From contig JAZKBN010000070.1 in assembly GCA_040388605.1 (NCBI GenBank), forward strand, positions 1-22,617: a stretch of 22,617 nt of DNA, given 5' to 3'. Positions 1 through 8,142 of this stretch are shown in pieces. Source of the DNA: JAZKBN01 sp040388605. GTDB lineage: Bacteria > Bacteroidota > Bacteroidia > Cytophagales > Flexibacteraceae. Within the stretch, counting starts at the first letter, position 1; the number at the start of each line of letters is the position of its first letter. A program made the translations under genes and the position numbers. The notes beneath the pieces are model-generated. The model saw only the letters and a program-made list of their open reading frames with translations, did no database searches and was not told the origin of the DNA.

Positions 1-77
1 GACTCTTAATTTAATAGTGTTTTAATTAAGCTCCTATGGCACAGCCTTACCTTTGTAGCAGGCAGGTTCAGAAACCG

Positions 78-94
78 TAATGCATTTAATGCAT
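78..94. promoter_or_regulatory. Direct repeat of TAATGCAT upstream of the efflux operon
   Basis: TAATGCAT occurs at 78-85 and again at 87-94, one base apart (9-bp period). Each half contains the palindrome ATGCAT, so the block is also nearly dyad-symmetric. It lies about 110 nt before the adaptor start, a reasonable place for an operator of the pump genes. No regulator gene is in view, so the operator role is inference. The rest of 1-202 has early stops in all plus-strand frames and shows no gene. Confidence 0.3.
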
Positions 95-202
95 GAGATT
101 TTTTGACCGGCCTAAACCCGGGCAGCAGAAATTTAATGTCGCCCCATTTACTTTTCATTGTGCCTGAAACCACTATTGGAAGCAATAATTAAATCATTTA
201 AC

Positions 203-1336
203 ATGTTCGGAAAAATCAAAGGAGGGCTGTTCGGGCCTTTATCAATTACACCCCATTCTATACCGTATGTGATGTCAGTAGTCCTGTTATCAGTAATAAC
301 AATGGGTTGCGCGCACCATGCCGAAGAGAAGGGTGAAGAAGTAAAATACCTGGTTACCAGCCCATTGAGGCAGGATACCACGCTGGTTCGTGAATATGTA
401 GGTCAAATACATTCAATTCAGCATATAGAAATGCGGGCCCTTGAAAGAGGGTATCTTCAAAAAGTATTTGTAGACGAAGGAAAGCAGGTTAAAAAGGGGC
501 AGCTCATGTTCCAGATTATGCCGGTATTATACCAGGCCGAGCTGCAAAAGGCCGAGGCTGAAACCCGTTTCGCAGAAATTGAATACATTACAACCAAGCG
601 CCTTGCCGACAGCAACATTGTAGCCGTTAATGAATTAGCAAAAACAGCCGCCATGTACCAAAAGGCCAAGGCCGAGGTTTCGCTCGCACAGGCGCACCTG
701 ACCTTTGCCCAGATTCGCGCCCCTTTCGACGGCATAATGGACCATTATTATGTACGTCCCGGCAGCCTGCTTAACGAGGGCGATTTGCTTACCAACCTCT
801 CTGACAACAGCCGCATGTGGGTGTACTTTAACGTACCCGAAGCTGAATACCTTGATTATAAGATGCGTAAACGCCAGGACAGCCTGGAGAAGGTAACGCT
901 CATGATGGCCAACAATAAGCAGTTTGATCACCCCGGTGTGGTTGAAACCATTGAAGCCGACTTTAATAATCAAACAGGTAACATTGCATTCAGGGCCACT
1001 TTTCCTAACCCTGAAAACCTGCTCAGGCATGGCGAAACCGGCAATATTCACATTGCCGTTCCCTATAAAAATGCCCTGCTTATACCGCAAAAGGCCACTT
1101 TCGAAATTCTTGATAAGAAGTTCGTATTCGTGGTAGATAAAAGCAATGTGGCACACTCCCGCGAAATTACCCTGGCGGCAGAGTTGCCCGACCTTTATAT
1201 AGTAAAAGACGGCCTTACCGAAAACGACAGGATCTTGCTGGAGGGGCTGCAAAAAGTGCGTGATAAAGATAAAATCACGTATAAGTACGCCGACCCGAAA
1301 CAGGTATTAACCACTTTAAAGGTATATACCGAATAA
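203..1336 (+). CDS. RND efflux periplasmic adaptor (membrane fusion) lipoprotein, AcrA/HlyD type
   Basis: This is the periplasmic adaptor of a tripartite efflux pump; it links the inner-membrane pump encoded next to the outer-membrane channel encoded third. With the ATG at 203 it has 377 residues. A basic start (K4, K6) and a hydrophobic stretch end at VITMGC (Cys36), a loose lipobox, so it is probably a lipoprotein. The first half of the lipoyl/barrel-sandwich domain is at about 73-107 (ERGYLQKVFVDEGKQVKKGQ), the alpha-hairpin at about 108-165, the second lipoyl half at about 168-200 (IRAPFDGIMDHYYVRPGSLL), the beta-barrel at about 205-285 and the membrane-proximal domain to about 370. A longer frame opens at TTG 158, and ATG 272 would give a very short signal without positive charge; 203 is preferred but not proven. 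The leader lacks a Shine-Dalgarno sequence. The pump gene follows after 12 nt, so the two are co-transcribed. The substrate is unknown. Confidence 0.93.
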   Translation: MFGKIKGGLFGPLSITPHSIPYVMSVVLLSVITMGCAHHAEEKGEEVKYLVTSPLRQDTTLVREYVGQIHSIQHIEMRALERGYLQKVFVDEGKQVKKGQLMFQIMPVLYQAELQKAEAETRFAEIEYITTKRLADSNIVAVNELAKTAAMYQKAKAEVSLAQAHLTFAQIRAPFDGIMDHYYVRPGSLLNEGDLLTNLSDNSRMWVYFNVPEAEYLDYKMRKRQDSLEKVTLMMANNKQFDHPGVVETIEADFNNQTGNIAFRATFPNPENLLRHGETGNIHIAVPYKNALLIPQKATFEILDKKFVFVVDKSNVAHSREITLAAELPDLYIVKDGLTENDRILLEGLQKVRDKDKITYKYADPKQVLTTLKVYTE

Positions 1337-1348
1337 CCCTCCGAAGCT

Positions 1349-4300
1349 ATGTTTTCTATATTCATTCACCGCCCGGTGTTGGCCATTACGGTTTCACTGG
1401 TAATTATCTTCATGGGTATATTGGCCATTAACGGCCTGCCTATATCCCAATTTCCGAACATATCGCCGCCAATGGTAATTGTGCGGGCATCTTACCCGGG
1501 CGCAAGCGCCAAGGTGCTTACCGAATCGGTGCTTATTCCAATAGAGCAGGCAGTAAACGGTGTGCCGGGCATGAAGTACATGACCTCTGATGCCACCAGC
1601 GCAGGAGAGGCCAACGTACAGGTAGTTTTTAACCTCGGTACCGACCCCGACCAGGCTGTAGTAAACATTAATACCCGCATTGCACAGGTTATTAACCGAC
1701 TTCCGGTACTGGTTCAACGCGAAGGCATTATTGTGAACCGCATACAGCCCAACATGCTTATGTATGTTAACCTGTACAGTAAAGACAAGAATGCCGATAT
1801 GAAGTTCCTTTTCAACTTCGCCGGTGTGAACATGCTGCCCGAGCTGCAACGTATTACAGGCATAGGCCAGGCTACTATATTGGGTAGCCGGCAATATGCC
1901 ATGCGTGTTTGGCTGAAGCCCGACCGCATGCGTGCTTACAATATATCTGCCCAGGAAGTTATGGAAGCCTTGGGAGAGCAAAGCGTAATTGGCTCTCCCG
2001 GTCGTATTGGCCGCAGCGACGGCAAGCGCTCAGAGTCCTTAGAGTATGTATTGGCATATAAGGGCCGCTTTAACGAGAAAGCAGAATATGATAATGTTAT
2101 TCTGCGCGCTAACCCTAACGGTGAAGTATTGCGCCTGAAAGATGTAGCCAATGTAGAGCTCGGCAGCGAGTATTACGACATTTACAGTAACCTGAACGGC
2201 TACCCATCTGCTGCAATCATGCTGAAGCAGACCTACGGCAGCAATGCCAGCGATGTTATTAAAAGCGTAAAGGCCAAGCTCGATGAAATGAAAGCCACGC
2301 AGTTTCCGCCGGGCATGGAGTACGAGATAAGCTACGACGTATCTAACTTCCTCGATGCATCCATAGATAAGGTATTGCATACCCTGCTTGAAGCATTTAT
2401 ACTGGTAGCCATAGTGGTATTCGTATTCCTCGGCGATTGGAGGAGCACACTTATTCCTACACTTGCCGTTCCGGTATCGCTGGTAGGTGCGTTCATGTTC
2501 ATGCAAATGTTCGGGCTTACTATTAACATGATTACCCTCTTTGCCCTTGTACTGGCAATCGGTATTGTGGTAGATGATGCCATTGTGGTTGTTGAAGCCG
2601 TTCACGCTAAAATGGCCGAGGAGCATGTAAGCCCATATATTGCAGTTAAAAAGGTGCTGGGCGAAATCAGCGGGGCCGTTGTGGCAATTACGCTGCTTAT
2701 GACTGCCGTGTTTGTTCCCGTGGCATTCATGACAGGTCCGGTTGGTGTATTCTACAGGCAGTTCGCCATCACCATGGCTTCTTCCATTGTGCTTTCAGGT
2801 ATTGTGGCGCTTACGCTTACCCCGGTGCTCTGCGCTATTATATTAAAAGATACCCATGGCAAACCCAAAAGCAGGAACCCGATTAACTGGTTCCTCGATA
2901 AGTTTAACATTGCCTTCGATAAAACCACCGATAAATATGTAAGCCTGCTCAGGCTTATTGTTAACCGGCGGGTAATAACCTTCGGCCTGCTGGGTGCGTT
3001 TTGTGTCGGTATTTGGTTTTCCGAGGAAAGCCTGCCTTCCGGCTTTATTCCAAGCGAAGACCAGGGAATGATTTACGCCATTATTCAAACGCCGCCGGGC
3101 ACTACCCTGGAACGTACAAATGATGTAACCAAGAAGCTGCAGGTGCTTGCCGAAGAAGTGGAAGGCATAAAATCAGTATCTGCGCTATCCGGTTACGAAG
3201 TGCTTACAGAAGGTCGTGGTTCCAATGCAGGTACCTGCCTGATTAACCTGAAACCCTGGGATGATCGCAAGCACACCGTTAAAGAGGTTATTCATGAGCT
3301 TGAACAAAAGGCGGCGGAAATTCCCGGCGCTAATATAGAGTTCTTTGATCCGCCGGCGGTGCCGGGCTATGGTGCGGCAGGCGGCTTTACCGCCCAATTG
3401 CTTGATAAAACCAACACCGGCGATTATAAAAAGCTGGAAAAAGTGCGTAATGAATTCCTGAAGGAGCTCAAAAAACGCCCTGAGCTGAATGGCTTATTCT
3501 CTTTCTTCAGCGCAAACTACCCCCAATACGAGCTGGAGATAGATAACGAGCTGGCTATGCAGAAAGGTGTTTCAATTGGTAACGCTATGAGCACGCTTTC
3601 TATTCTCATAGGCAGCACATACGAGCAGGGTTTCATTAAATTCCAGCGCTTCTTTAAGGTGTTTGTGCAGGCTTCGCCTGAATACCGCCGACTGCCCGAA
3701 GATATTATGAACCTGTACGTTAAAAACGAATACGGTGATATGGTTCCGTTTTCGGCCTTTATGCGCATCAGGAAATCGCAGGGCGCAAACGAAATTAACA
3801 GGTACAATATGTACACAACTGCCTCTATTCAAGGCACACCTGCCCCGGGCTACAGCAGCGGCGAAGCCATTGCAGCCATAAGGGATGTTGCAAAACGCAC
3901 GCTTCCGCGCGGTTATGATATTGACTGGGGCGGCCTGTCAAAAGACGAAGTGGCCCGCGGAAACGAAGCCCTCTATATATTCCTTGTGGTGCTTGGTTTC
4001 GTTTACCTGGTACTTGCTGCTCAATATGAAAGCTTTATTCTGCCTTTGGCTGTAGTACTTTCGTTACCTGCCGGCATTTTCGGTTCGTTCTTACTGCTCA
4101 GGATGATGGGTATGGCTAACGATATTTATGCCCAGCTGGGTCTTGTAATGCTCGTCGGGCTGCTTGGCAAGAACGCGGTTTTGATTGTTGAATTTGCCAT
4201 ACAACGGCATCAGCAGGGACTAAGTGTTTTAGAAGCGGCAATTGAAGGTGCAAAGGCACGTTTCCGGCCAATTCTTATGACCTCATTCGCATTCATAGCC

Positions 4301-4516
4301 GGTCTTATTCCGCTGGTTCGTGCATCAGGTCCGGGAGCTATAGGCAATAAGACCATTGGCTCGGCAGCTTTGGGAGGTATGTTGTTCGGAACCATTTTCG
4401 GGGTTATAATAGTGCCCGGCCTGTATTACCTGTTTGGTAAGCTGGCCGATGGCAGACAGTTGATTAAAGATGAACACGAAAAGCCGCTTACTGAAGATGT
4501 TAAATACGATGAATAA
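1349..4516 (+). CDS. RND efflux transporter permease, AcrB/HAE1 family
   Basis: This is the proton-driven inner-membrane pump of the tripartite system. At 1055 residues it has the normal length of hydrophobe/amphiphile efflux (HAE1) pumps. The N-terminus starts with a short cytoplasmic FIHRPV motif followed by TM1. The proton-relay residues are present: the Asp pair in GIVVDDAIVVVE (D409, D410, matching D407/D408 of AcrB) and the Lys in GLLGKNAVLIVEFA (K941, matching K940). The two-fold RND layout is visible, with large periplasmic loops after TM1 and TM7 and PSGFIPSEDQG at the start of the second loop. The intact relay argues for an HAE1 pump rather than a heavy-metal (CusA) pump, and no Met-rich metal path was seen. 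The start 12 nt after the adaptor and the 8-nt overlap with the next gene place it in the middle of the operon. The substrate range cannot be read from sequence. Confidence 0.97.
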   Translation: MFSIFIHRPVLAITVSLVIIFMGILAINGLPISQFPNISPPMVIVRASYPGASAKVLTESVLIPIEQAVNGVPGMKYMTSDATSAGEANVQVVFNLGTDPDQAVVNINTRIAQVINRLPVLVQREGIIVNRIQPNMLMYVNLYSKDKNADMKFLFNFAGVNMLPELQRITGIGQATILGSRQYAMRVWLKPDRMRAYNISAQEVMEALGEQSVIGSPGRIGRSDGKRSESLEYVLAYKGRFNEKAEYDNVILRANPNGEVLRLKDVANVELGSEYYDIYSNLNGYPSAAIMLKQTYGSNASDVIKSVKAKLDEMKATQFPPGMEYEISYDVSNFLDASIDKVLHTLLEAFILVAIVVFVFLGDWRSTLIPTLAVPVSLVGAFMFMQMFGLTINMITLFALVLAIGIVVDDAIVVVEAVHAKMAEEHVSPYIAVKKVLGEISGAVVAITLLMTAVFVPVAFMTGPVGVFYRQFAITMASSIVLSGIVALTLTPVLCAIILKDTHGKPKSRNPINWFLDKFNIAFDKTTDKYVSLLRLIVNRRVITFGLLGAFCVGIWFSEESLPSGFIPSEDQGMIYAIIQTPPGTTLERTNDVTKKLQVLAEEVEGIKSVSALSGYEVLTEGRGSNAGTCLINLKPWDDRKHTVKEVIHELEQKAAEIPGANIEFFDPPAVPGYGAAGGFTAQLLDKTNTGDYKKLEKVRNEFLKELKKRPELNGLFSFFSANYPQYELEIDNELAMQKGVSIGNAMSTLSILIGSTYEQGFIKFQRFFKVFVQASPEYRRLPEDIMNLYVKNEYGDMVPFSAFMRIRKSQGANEINRYNMYTTASIQGTPAPGYSSGEAIAAIRDVAKRTLPRGYDIDWGGLSKDEVARGNEALYIFLVVLGFVYLVLAAQYESFILPLAVVLSLPAGIFGSFLLLRMMGMANDIYAQLGLVMLVGLLGKNAVLIVEFAIQRHQQGLSVLEAAIEGAKARFRPILMTSFAFIAGLIPLVRASGPGAIGNKTIGSAALGGMLFGTIFGVIIVPGLYYLFGKLADGRQLIKDEHEKPLTEDVKYDE

Positions 4517-5945
4517 ATTAAAGCTGACTTCAGTGTTCCTGGTGTTGGTGCTCATGATTGCCTTCACCTCCTGTAATATACCGCTTTTAGCACCGGCCCT
4601 TCCCGGCAGGCAAACGCCCGGGCTGTATGTTAACCGGGCTGCTTCCTCAACCAACAGCGCCACGCTTAACCGTCATACCTTTTTCAAGGATCCCTATCTT
4701 GCGGCGCTGATAGATTCTGCCCTGAATAACAACCAGGAGCTGAATGTTACCCGCCAGGAAATAGAAATAGCCCGAAACGAGGCCCGTGCACGCCGAGGCG
4801 AATACCTGCCTTTTGTAGGAATAGGTGCTGCCGCCGGGGTTGAAAAAGTCAGTCGATATACAACCGCCGGCGCAGCCGAGGACATATCACAAATAAGGCC
4901 GGGACGCGAAACCCCTGAAACTGTTCCAAACCTCCTGGTAGGCCCGTATGCTAACTGGGAGGTAGATATATGGCATAAGCTGCGCAATGCGCAAAAGGCT
5001 GCTGTAAACAGGTATTTGGGTACCGTTGAAGGTAAGAACTTCATGGTAACCAACCTGGTATCGGAAATTGCAGAAGCTTACTACGAGCTTTTAGCGCTGG
5101 ATAACGAGCTTGAAGTACTTAAGCAGAACATACAAATTCAAAGCAATGCCCTTGAAATTGTAAAAGTGGAAAAAGAGGCAACTCGGGTAACAGAATTGGC
5201 CGTTCGCCGATTCGAGGCACAGGTGCTTAATACGCGCAGCAGGCAATATGCCATTGAGCAGGAAATAGTGGAAACCGAGAACCATATCAATTTCCTGATT
5301 GGTTCTTACCCGCAGCATATTGCCCGCAATGCATCTGTGTTTTCGGCACTGGTGCCCGACAGCCTTATGACCGGAGTACCTTCCCAGCTTCTTGAAAACA
5401 GGCCGGATGTAAGGCAGGCCGAGCAGAATCTTGCTGCAAGCAGGCTTGATATTAAATCGGCAAGGGCCAATTTCTACCCTTCCCTTCGTATTACAGCGGC
5501 TGTAGGGTTCAATGCTTACAGCCCGGCCTACCTGTTCAGCGCGCCTCAATCACTTATTTATTCATTATTAGGAGAATTAACAGGTCCGCTTGTGAATCGT
5601 AATGCAATAAAAGCTAATTACTTAAGCGCGAATGCAAGGCAGCTCCAGGCTTTGTATAATTACCAAAAAACAATTCTTAACGCTTATATAGAAGTAGCTA
5701 ACCAGGTTTCTAACATCAGTAACCTGGATAAAAGCTATAAAAACAAAGCAAAAGAAGTGGAGGCCCTTACCCGCTCAGTTACCATTTCCAAAGACCTGTT
5801 CATTTCTGCCCGTGCAGATTATATGGAGGTTCTCCTTACCCAGCGCGATGCCCTTGAATCAAGGTTCCAGCTGTTGGAAACCAAGGAAAAACAGCTTCAT
5901 GCCATGGTGCAAATGTACCGCGCTCTTGGTGGTGGCTGGAATTAA
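4509..5945 (+). CDS. Outer-membrane efflux channel lipoprotein, TolC/NodT type
   Basis: This is the outer-membrane factor that completes the pump. With ATG 4509 it has 478 residues, and the N-terminus is a clean lipoprotein signal (MNKLKLTSVFLVLVLMIAFTSC, lipid-attachment Cys22). The frame also has ATGs at 4470 and 4497, but these add charged residues in front of the signal, so 4509 is preferred. Two outer-membrane efflux protein repeats are visible as long alpha-helical stretches. The second contains the family hallmark ENRPDVRQAEQNLAASRLDI starting at residue 296, then ANFYPSLRITAAVGF. The start overlaps the pump stop by 8 nt (ATGAATAA), which suggests translational coupling. A strong terminator follows 48 nt after the stop. 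Confidence 0.94.
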   Translation: MNKLKLTSVFLVLVLMIAFTSCNIPLLAPALPGRQTPGLYVNRAASSTNSATLNRHTFFKDPYLAALIDSALNNNQELNVTRQEIEIARNEARARRGEYLPFVGIGAAAGVEKVSRYTTAGAAEDISQIRPGRETPETVPNLLVGPYANWEVDIWHKLRNAQKAAVNRYLGTVEGKNFMVTNLVSEIAEAYYELLALDNELEVLKQNIQIQSNALEIVKVEKEATRVTELAVRRFEAQVLNTRSRQYAIEQEIVETENHINFLIGSYPQHIARNASVFSALVPDSLMTGVPSQLLENRPDVRQAEQNLAASRLDIKSARANFYPSLRITAAVGFNAYSPAYLFSAPQSLIYSLLGELTGPLVNRNAIKANYLSANARQLQALYNYQKTILNAYIEVANQVSNISNLDKSYKNKAKEVEALTRSVTISKDLFISARADYMEVLLTQRDALESRFQLLETKEKQLHAMVQMYRALGGGWN

Positions 5946-5993
5946 GGTATATTGGATTTAATACAGGCCTAAACCGGCCACAGCTTTCAGCTT

Positions 5994-6029
5994 AAAGCCT
6001 CTCGAAAAAATTCGGGGGGCTTTTCTTTT
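5994..6029 (+). terminator. Intrinsic terminator of the efflux operon
   Basis: Left arm AAAGCCTCTCGAA (5994-6006), loop AAAA, right arm TTCGGGGGGCTTT (6011-6023). This is a 13-bp stem with two G-U wobbles, followed by TTTTCTTTTG. It sits 48 nt after the channel stop in a convergent intergenic region. Confidence 0.85.
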
Positions 6030-6043
6030 GCTTGTCGCGTCCT

Positions 6044-6069
6044 AAAAAGGTTGACTCAAACCGAGTCAA
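6044..6069 (-). terminator. Probable intrinsic terminator of the SCO/peroxidase genes
   Basis: TTGACTC (6051-6057) and GAGTCAA (6063-6069) form a perfect 7-bp inverted repeat with a 5-nt loop. Read on the minus strand, the hairpin is followed after CC by TTTTT (6048-6044). It lies about 78 nt beyond the stop of the SCO-like gene. The stem is modest, so an operator is an alternative reading. Confidence 0.5.
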
Positions 6070-6146
6070 GACACACCGCCTAAACGGAAAATAATTTCCT
6101 TAACCAAATTCAGGAGAAATTAGAACCGGAATAGATTGAGTTGAAG

Positions 6147-6824
6147 CTATTTAGCGTAGAACTTCAATAACTGCCCAATATCTGCAATAAGCCGGTTCAC
6201 ATCAGTAGAATCTGTGCCGTCATAAATACCGCGTATGTGGCGTTCTTTATCTATTAGGGCGAAATTCTGGGTATGTACGAAATCTTCTGCGTCGCCTAAG
6301 CCCTGGGTTTCGGTCAGGAAATACCCTTTGCGGGCCATATCATAGATTTCAGGTTTTGCACCGGTTACAAATTTCCAGCGGTTCGGGTCTGCATGGCGTT
6401 TGTCTGCATATTCTTTAAGAACGGCTACCGAATCTTCTTCCGGATTTACGGTGTGCGAGAGCAACATGAGCTCCGGCGTATTAGGATAGGCAGAATACAC
6501 CCGTTCAAGCTGCCTGGTCATTTTAGGGCAAATGCCGGGGCAGGTGGTAAAGAAAAAATCAGTAACATAAATTTTGCCTGTAAAATCATGCTCTGAAACC
6601 TGTTTACCCAACTGATCTGTAAACTTAAAACCCGGAACGGTATGCCAGGTTTTATTTACGGCAACTGAAGAGCCGGTTTTAATGGTGTCGGCGTGGGCCG
6701 GGCCGTAAAAGGGTAAAATGCGGTCAGGTGCTTTAGAGGTAAGCGAATAGTAATAGCCCGCACCAAAAAAAACTGCAACTGCTAAAATTAAACCTACAGA
6801 AAGGTAAGGAGCGTATTTCTTCAT
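6147..6824 (-). CDS. SCO1/SenC/PrrC-family copper and thiol protein
   Basis: SCO proteins are membrane-anchored, thioredoxin-fold proteins that carry copper to the CuA site of cytochrome c oxidase or act as thiol-disulfide reductases. This one has 225 residues. An N-terminal membrane anchor lies at about 6-26 after a KK start. The hallmark CxxxCP is in FFTTCPGICP (C95, C99), and the distal copper-ligand His is in EDFVHTQNF (H184), so the full Cys-Cys-His set is intact. It is the last gene of a minus-strand set, 33 nt after the di-haem peroxidase, with an MbnP-like gene further upstream; this supports a copper role over a general thiol role. No cytochrome oxidase genes are visible nearby, so delivery to CuA is not shown here. 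Confidence 0.93.
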   Translation of the reverse strand: MKKYAPYLSVGLILAVAVFFGAGYYYSLTSKAPDRILPFYGPAHADTIKTGSSVAVNKTWHTVPGFKFTDQLGKQVSEHDFTGKIYVTDFFFTTCPGICPKMTRQLERVYSAYPNTPELMLLSHTVNPEEDSVAVLKEYADKRHADPNRWKFVTGAKPEIYDMARKGYFLTETQGLGDAEDFVHTQNFALIDKERHIRGIYDGTDSTDVNRLIADIGQLLKFYAK

Positions 6825-6857
6825 CTTTAACTACAACAGGCAATGTGCCTGAATGTT

Positions 6858-7934
6858 CTATGGCGCAACAGGAGCTGCGTAATTTTGGTTACTGATAAAT
6901 GTTGAATCGGTAAGTGTTTGCAGGAAAGCAATAATGGCAGATTGCTCTTCGTCAGATAAATGCATGTTTACGCTGCCGTCTCTATTTCTCAGCTGCCCGT
7001 CAAGCAGAGGCGAATCTGCGGTATGAAAGCGATACTGATTAAACACTTCCTCCAAAGTTTTAAACCTGCCATCGTGCATATAGGGCGAGGTAAGCGTAAT
7101 ATTACGCAGTGAAGGCGTCTTGAATTTGCCAAAGTCTGCGCTGTCGAGGGTAATCCTGAATCGGCCGGTTTCAGTCAAATCGCGTTCAAGGCCTGTGTTA
7201 CGGGTTTGGAGGCCTATGTTGTGGTAATCGTTGTCAGTAAAAAGCTCCCCGCTGTGGCATTGGCTGCAATTTTGGTTGAACAGGAAATAGCCCTGCAATT
7301 CAAACTTTGTAAGCTTATTACCTTTTTCACGCCGAATAAACCTGTCGTAGCGGGAATTGCCTGAAACCATGCTTCTCATAAACTGGGCTAAAGCCCGGCT
7401 AAGCTGTTGGCTGTCTATACTATCTGACCCAAATGCATTACGGAACAGGGCAGGGTAGTTTGCACTGCAGTTAAGCCTGGTGATTAGTTCTTTTAAATTG
7501 CTTCCCATCTCATCGGGGTGCTGTATGGGCGCAAAACTGAAAGATTCAGGATTTTTAACACCTCCGTCCCAAAAAAGACCTTTGCTGAATGCCAGGTTCA
7601 TGAGTGCAGGTGCATTCCGCGGATTCAGCTTTCCGCTGATACCGAGACCGCCATTTGGTAAGCCATCAGAAAAAGCCAGCTGCTGGTTGTGGCAGGTTGC
7701 GCAGCTTACCTTACCGTTTGCGCTGAGAATAGGATCGTAGAACAGTATTCTGCCCAGCTCAACACCTTCAATGGTAAGCGGGTTATCAGGAGATGTAGGA
7801 ATACTGTCGTATAAGTTTGTGTATGCCGGCGCTTTGTATGCCTGCGGCTTTCCCGGTCCCGAGCAGGCAAGGGAAAACAGGAGAAAATAAAATATTGCAG
7901 GGCCGCAAATCAGCCTAAGGGCAGGGGAGGGCAT
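6858..7934 (-). CDS. Di-haem cytochrome c peroxidase/MauG family protein, probable MbnH-type partner of the adjacent MbnP
   Basis: This exported di-haem enzyme of the bacterial CcP/MauG superfamily has 358 residues from ATG 7934. The open frame extends to a TTG at 8018, but ATG 7934 gives a good signal (MPSPALRLICGP..., hydrophobic FYFLLFSLAC with Cys24 as possible lipid-attachment site), so the short form is chosen. Both covalent haem sites are present: CATCH (C78, C81, H82) and CSQCH (C223, C226, H227). YMHDGRF at 285-291 followed by TLEEV is the family signature. A Tyr at 301, just after TLEEVFNQ, lies where I would align the Tyr axial ligand of MauG-type enzymes and the Met of classical peroxidases; this assignment is from memory and needs an alignment. 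The adjacent MbnP gene suggests a tryptophan-oxidising MbnH role rather than peroxide detoxification. It is 33 nt upstream of the SCO gene and so probably in the same transcript. Confidence 0.9.
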   Translation of the reverse strand: MPSPALRLICGPAIFYFLLFSLACSGPGKPQAYKAPAYTNLYDSIPTSPDNPLTIEGVELGRILFYDPILSANGKVSCATCHNQQLAFSDGLPNGGLGISGKLNPRNAPALMNLAFSKGLFWDGGVKNPESFSFAPIQHPDEMGSNLKELITRLNCSANYPALFRNAFGSDSIDSQQLSRALAQFMRSMVSGNSRYDRFIRREKGNKLTKFELQGYFLFNQNCSQCHSGELFTDNDYHNIGLQTRNTGLERDLTETGRFRITLDSADFGKFKTPSLRNITLTSPYMHDGRFKTLEEVFNQYRFHTADSPLLDGQLRNRDGSVNMHLSDEEQSAIIAFLQTLTDSTFISNQNYAAPVAP

Positions 7935-8047
7935 AAGGCCTGCAATTTCCGAAAAATAAAGGCATGGTGTTTTAATAAGTGCAGAAATGCAGGATACCTT
8001 TTCCAGGTTAATCAACAAAAGGGCAATCCTGCTTTCAAATTACCGAG

Positions 8048-8071
8048 GTACACCTATATATATAGGTGTAC
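8048..8071. promoter_or_regulatory. Perfect 24-bp palindrome between the mbnP-like and mbnH-like genes
   Basis: GTACACCTATAT (8048-8059) is followed directly by its exact reverse complement (8060-8071) with no spacer. It lies 71 nt after the stop of the MbnP-like gene and 113 nt before the start of the di-haem gene (minus strand). No T-tract follows on either strand, so a terminator is unlikely. A dimeric regulator binding site for the di-haem and SCO genes fits best, but this is inference. The rest of 7935-8142 holds no gene. Confidence 0.45.
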
Positions 8072-8142
8072 GTTAAAGAATGAACCCGGTTAATCTAAGT
8101 TTTTAGTGAAGCATCACAATTATTAATATGTAAGTAAAAGGC

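Noticed and set aside
158..202. TTG start for the adaptor at 158
   Set aside because: It would put extra residues before an already complete signal; ATG 203 is a better start. Not excluded absolutely.
635..1252. 205-codon open frame on the minus strand
   Set aside because: It lies wholly inside the adaptor gene, has no recognisable family or signal, and the plus-strand frame carries clear adaptor motifs.
2039..2626. 195-codon open frame on the minus strand, and a similar one at 1394-1981
   Set aside because: Both are antisense to the pump gene, rich in His, Tyr, Asn and Cys as expected of a shadow frame, and have no family resemblance.
1349..4516. Heavy-metal (CusA-type) RND pump, suggested by the copper genes nearby
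   Set aside because: The proton-relay residues match HAE1 pumps, no Met-rich metal path was seen, and the copper genes are convergent, separated by terminators.
7935..8018. TTG start at 8018 for the di-haem protein
   Set aside because: It would add 28 residues ahead of a good signal peptide starting at ATG 7934.
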